DNA from: an uncultured Pelagibacteraceae bacterium
Lineage (GTDB): Bacteria; Pseudomonadota; Alphaproteobacteria; Pelagibacterales; Pelagibacteraceae
Assembly (NCBI GenBank): GCA_902592985.1
Contig: CACJGR010000010.1
Coordinates: 1-34,425 of the forward strand
Reading direction: 5' to 3'
DNA: 34,425 nucleotides
Positions 34,305 through 34,425 of this stretch are shown piece after piece. Every line of letters starts with the position of its first letter. Within the stretch, counting starts at the first letter, position 1. Under the pieces are notes generated by a model. That model searched no databases, was not told where the DNA came from, and saw nothing but the letters and a program-made list of their open reading frames with translations. The translations under genes were made by a program, and so were the position numbers.

Positions 34305-34425
34305 TAAAGATTTTGTGCTGCCACCATTGATAGAAGCATCGGCAATGATAGTAATGTATTAGTTCTTGAAAACAACATTGCTGTTCGAGCAGACTTTGCT
34401 TTAACTTCAGGATCACACTCAACAA
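34301..34425 (-). CDS. C-terminal end of a membrane protein (partial)
   Basis: On the minus strand a frame is open from the right edge to TAA (complement of 34301-34303), giving 40 residues. It holds a charged stretch followed by SRTNTLLSLPMLLSMVAAQN, a short hydrophobic end. The Ser-Arg-x-Asn-x-(x)-SLPML pattern resembles the C-terminus of COG3748/urate-hydroxylase-like (PuuD) membrane proteins, but this is a tentative match from a short piece. It converges on secF with a 4-bp overlap. Confidence 0.65.
   Translation of the reverse strand, partial: VECDPEVKAKSARTAMLFSRTNTLLSLPMLLSMVAAQNLY

Overview
The window looks like a chromosomal segment of a SAR11-type marine alphaproteobacterium (Pelagibacterales). 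The signs are very AT-rich DNA with a strong bias to A/T-ending and Lys/Asn/Ile codons, spacers that are mostly a few bases long or replaced by ATGA/TAATG overlaps, and small versions of housekeeping proteins. The clusters tatABC-serS-yajC-secDF and argS-nagZ-scpAB are also in the order seen in Alphaproteobacteria. The lineage is inferred from style and gene content only. I see no tRNA, rRNA, CRISPR array, insertion sequence or prophage.

Region 1 (1-4.8 kb): the lysine-rich end of an unknown gene, then two linked signalling genes. One is a CHASE2 sensor with a SpoIIE/RsbU-type PP2C phosphatase. The other is an ammonium transporter (Amt) fused to a related PP2C phosphatase. A small lipoprotein follows. 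Region 2 (4.9-7.4 kb): a DadA-like amino acid dehydrogenase, an EamA exporter and MsrB. Region 3 (7.5-9.4 kb): an inverse-autotransporter beta-domain protein with no passenger, a secreted protein of unknown family 4 bp downstream, and a convergent glutaredoxin. Region 4 (9.4-14.0 kb): a 315-bp divergent spacer that can fold into an attenuator- or pseudoknot-like structure, then a proC-like gene and branched-chain-type ABC transporter genes livG, livF, livH and livM. livM loses its 3' end at a sharp junction near 13,980.

Region 5 (14.0-18.5 kb): a carbamoyltransferase (NodU/CmcH family) lacking its N-terminus, joined to the broken livM, then ilvD and a ManC-type mannose-1-phosphate guanylyltransferase. 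The livM/carbamoyltransferase join is either a real recombination scar at a variable surface-polysaccharide locus or an assembly chimera. Region 6 (18.5-22.3 kb): a bile-acid/sodium-symporter family transporter, a PiT-like transporter on the minus strand, zur with a perfect 20-bp operator directly before its ATG, a small His-rich membrane protein and an Ldh2/AllD-type dehydrogenase. Region 7 (22.3-34.3 kb): core genes, namely xth and erpA on the minus strand, then dgt, argS, a small membrane protein, nagZ, scpA, scpB, tatA, tatB, tatC, serS, yajC, secD and secF. The window closes in the C-terminus of a minus-strand membrane protein.

Functionally, regions 4-6 centre on amino acid and ion uptake, and region 7 on DNA upkeep, cell division and protein export. 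The least ordinary items are the Amt-PP2C fusion beside its CHASE2 paralogue, the passenger-less inverse autotransporter with its secreted neighbour, the folded proC leader, and the zinc-regulated locus with an apparently leaderless zur mRNA.
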